Below, piece after piece: positions 5,458 through 7,046 of a stretch of 7,046 nt of DNA. The first letter of the stretch is position 1, and each line of letters starts with the position of its first letter. This DNA comes from an uncultured Desulfohalobiaceae bacterium (GTDB taxonomy: Bacteria > Desulfobacterota > Desulfovibrionia > Desulfovibrionales > Desulfonatronovibrionaceae): contig CAJXJU010000063.1 of the NCBI GenBank assembly GCA_913055195.1, forward strand, positions 1 through 7,046. Direction: 5' to 3'. Under the pieces are notes generated by a model, which searched no databases, had not been told where the DNA came from, and saw only the letters and a program-made list of their open reading frames with translations. A program made the translations under genes and the position numbers.

Positions 5458-6353
5458 CAAAATCCCCAGGCGCTTAGAGTAGGTCTTGTAAAGCCCTGTT
5501 CTCTGGCCAGAATATCCAGAGCCAAAGACTCCAGATCATCGAGGGCAGGAATAGCCCGCTTATCCATTTCTCTATAATCAACAGTTTTAATGTACATTTT
5601 ACAGGACTTACACACATCTACTCGAAATCCTGGCTCTTCACTGACCTGAAAATATTCCAGGTTCTTTTTCTTATCCTCCTGGCAGAACACACAGGACATT
5701 CTGGGCACCCGGTAAGTTGTCTGACAAAAAGAACAGGTGGCGTAACGAAAGCCCTGTTTGTCTTTAAGCTCACTAATAAAAGGCAAACTGCCACATACCG
5801 GGCAGTGACCGAGATTCCAGACCTGATCCGGAGGCAAAAGCAAGCTGACAGTATAACCTGTTTTAACCAGACTGGGGGTTATGCTGGCCTGAATCAAAAA
5901 ATTAAGAGTTCTCGGAGCATTGGGAGTTTTTTCGCCATAGAGACGGAAATAATGATCATCGCCTGCCAGATATTTGGTGTAACATTGCGACAGATCAAGC
6001 TGCCCTTTATCAAGATCCCGGGCAACGATTTCCGCGGCCTCACCAGGATGGCCCTTTTGCTCCTGCAAAAATGCAAGTAATTCAAAAAAAAGCTTCCTGC
6101 TCGCGTCAAAATCATAAGGGAAATTTTCTCTGGGCAGCATTGGCTTTCCCCTGAGTACGTCGTCAAGGGAAGAAGAATCATCCTCTTTGCCCAGACTATC
6201 ACCCACCTCCGCTAACGAAACAAGTGAATTTAATTGCCTTTTATATGTAAAACCAATCAAGCTAAGCATAGCTTCCGGTATGTTCTGCTTTTTTTTGAGC
6301 ATATCCATACGTTTTTCAAAATAGGCCAATTCTTGTTGCACATCTTTATCCAT
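5457..6353 (-). CDS. fdhE: Formate dehydrogenase accessory protein FdhE
   Basis: FdhE is a cytoplasmic chaperone that acts late in assembly of respiratory or periplasmic formate dehydrogenases. In E. coli it binds the catalytic subunit and an iron centre. This copy has 298 residues, a normal length. The helical N-terminal half (about 1-175) is poorly conserved. The C-terminal half carries four CxxC pairs: C184/C187 (CPVC), C207/C210 (CSFC), C221/C224 (CVFC) and C248/C251 (CKSC), the paired rubredoxin-like metal knuckles typical of the family. 'HCPVCGSLPFIS' is a characteristic FdhE string. The start is supported by an AAGGAG site. The TGA stop shares its A with the fdhD ATG, which implies translational coupling. 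The adjoining fdhD and mobA make the function firm even though no formate dehydrogenase structural gene is in view. Confidence 0.93.
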   Translation of the reverse strand: MDKDVQQELAYFEKRMDMLKKKQNIPEAMLSLIGFTYKRQLNSLVSLAEVGDSLGKEDDSSSLDDVLRGKPMLPRENFPYDFDASRKLFFELLAFLQEQKGHPGEAAEIVARDLDKGQLDLSQCYTKYLAGDDHYFRLYGEKTPNAPRTLNFLIQASITPSLVKTGYTVSLLLPPDQVWNLGHCPVCGSLPFISELKDKQGFRYATCSFCQTTYRVPRMSCVFCQEDKKKNLEYFQVSEEPGFRVDVCKSCKMYIKTVDYREMDKRAIPALDDLESLALDILAREQGFTRPTLSAWGF

Positions 6354-6362
6354 AATTTTTTT

Positions 6363-6368
6363 CTCCTT
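6363..6368 (-). promoter_or_regulatory. Strong Shine-Dalgarno of fdhE
   Basis: The minus strand reads AAGGAG, followed by nine A/T-rich bases and then the fdhE ATG at 6353-6351. This is the clearest ribosome binding site in the upper half of the cluster and fixes the fdhE start. It lies in the 29-base pilD-fdhE gap, which contains no terminator-like hairpin. Confidence 0.75.
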
Positions 6369-6382
6369 CCAGGATACAAACT

Positions 6383-7046
6383 TTAAAGTACAAACTTAAA
6401 AAACAAATCGCCGGCTAAAATATAAACAACAGTTCCTAGACCTAAAAAAGGACCAAATGGAATTGGAGTCTGTACTCCTTTACCCTTATTTGTTTTGATG
6501 TAATACAGACTGGCCATCAATCCAGTCAAGGCCGCAATAAAAACCAGTGCTGGCAGGCCTTGCCAGCCAACAAGCGCTCCAAGCATGAACATTAATTTTA
6601 TATCTCCTGTTCCAAGACCATCAACACCTTTGAGCAACTTATATCCTTTTTGCAGTAGCCAAAAGCTTCCACTTACTAAAACAGCTCCAGCAAGAGCATC
6701 CTGCCAGGAAGGGGGCAAAACAAAACTGGCTGCAAAAGCCAGTACTCCTCCGGGCAATGTGATGATATCAGGCAAAATAAAACTATTTAAATCAATAAAG
6801 CTGGCCACTATCAGCAACCCAAAGAAAAACAGGTAGATAAAAAAACTCGTGCCTGGACCAAATTTGATGGCCAGACCAAGAGCTAATAACCCGGAAATTA
6901 ACTCCACGGCAGGATACCTTAAACTGATCTTTTGTCCGCACGACCGGCACCTTCCACGCAGAATTATAAAACTTATAAGCGGAATATTCTCCCACCAGGA
7001 CAATTTATGCTTACATACAGGACAATGCGAAGCAGGAAAAATAATA
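6383..7046 (-). CDS. pilD: Type IV prepilin peptidase / N-methyltransferase PilD, 5' end outside window
   Basis: This inner-membrane aspartyl protease (A24 family) cleaves the leader from type IV prepilins and type II pseudopilins and methylates the new N-terminus. The 220 visible residues contain a four-cysteine zinc site (CPVC and CRSC, visible residues 8/11 and 33/36), the 'WWENIPLISF' and 'GRCRSCG' signatures, then several hydrophobic helices. The catalytic aspartates are predicted to be D85 in 'IDLNSFILPD' and D148 in 'GLGTGDIKL'. A late 'PFGPFLGLG' motif also fits the family. The frame stays open to position 7046 and the first CxxC lies upstream of the TTG at 7003. That TTG is therefore an internal leucine codon and the true start is beyond the window edge. 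The stop is TAA at 6385-6383, and fdhE begins 29 bases downstream. Family assignment is secure. PilD rather than a GspO paralogue is favoured by the pilT genes nearby. Confidence 0.94.
   Translation of the reverse strand, partial: IIFPASHCPVCKHKLSWWENIPLISFIILRGRCRSCGQKISLRYPAVELISGLLALGLAIKFGPGTSFFIYLFFFGLLIVASFIDLNSFILPDIITLPGGVLAFAASFVLPPSWQDALAGAVLVSGSFWLLQKGYKLLKGVDGLGTGDIKLMFMLGALVGWQGLPALVFIAALTGLMASLYYIKTNKGKGVQTPIPFGPFLGLGTVVYILAGDLFFKFVL

Noticed and set aside
5894..6202. 102-codon minus-strand reading frame inside fdhE
   Set aside because: It is an out-of-frame shadow of fdhE, with no motif and no ribosome site. FdhE itself is well supported in the other frame.
336..6873. TGGCCA hexamer seen about 15 times, against one or two expected from composition
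   Set aside because: Eleven of the fifteen lie in the same codon phase, as xTG GCC Axx encoding Leu/Met/Val-Ala, so a preference for GCC alanine codons explains most of the excess. No spacing pattern or intergenic placement suggests a binding site.
7001..7003. TTG at 7003 as the start of the prepilin peptidase
   Set aside because: The frame continues upstream with SHCPVCKHKL, which supplies the first half of the family's four-cysteine site, so the gene runs off the window edge.

Overview
The window is a tightly packed, entirely minus-strand gene run read from position 7046 down to 120. The type IV pilus genes, the formate-dehydrogenase maturation genes and the moderate base composition suggest a Gram-negative anaerobe. 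A sulfate reducer of the Desulfovibrionales/Desulfobacterota type is most likely. That placement is inference from gene content and protein style, not from a marker gene. No rRNA, tRNA, CRISPR array, insertion sequence or phage gene is visible.

In transcription order the layout is: (1) pilD, the prepilin peptidase, cut by the window edge; (2) fdhE, fdhD and mobA, which mature molybdenum/tungsten-pterin formate dehydrogenase; (3) a small secreted lytic transglycosylase with an N-terminal DUF4124-like segment; (4) pgsA, phosphatidylglycerophosphate synthase; (5) pilT, a canonical pilus retraction ATPase; (6) a second, diverged PilT/PilU-type ATPase; (7) a zinc-ribbon protein with a degenerate receiver-like domain. 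Gene junctions are overlaps or gaps of at most about 30 bases, so one polycistronic message, or a few nested ones, is likely. Positions 1-119 hold only short palindromes and no supported gene.

Two themes are interleaved. PilD, two PilT-family motors, and perhaps the transglycosylase and the zinc-ribbon protein belong to type IV pilus assembly, retraction and envelope passage. FdhE, FdhD and MobA prepare the bis-MGD cofactor and assemble formate dehydrogenase. PgsA supplies phosphatidylglycerol.

The points most worth a second look are: a perfect GC-rich palindrome (15-base arms) that overlaps the fdhD stop codon and encodes its last residues; an FdhD without the CxxC sulfur-relay motif; a second PilT that lacks the AIRNLIRE motif and has an altered segment before Walker B; and the zinc-ribbon/pseudo-receiver protein that ends the pilT cluster.
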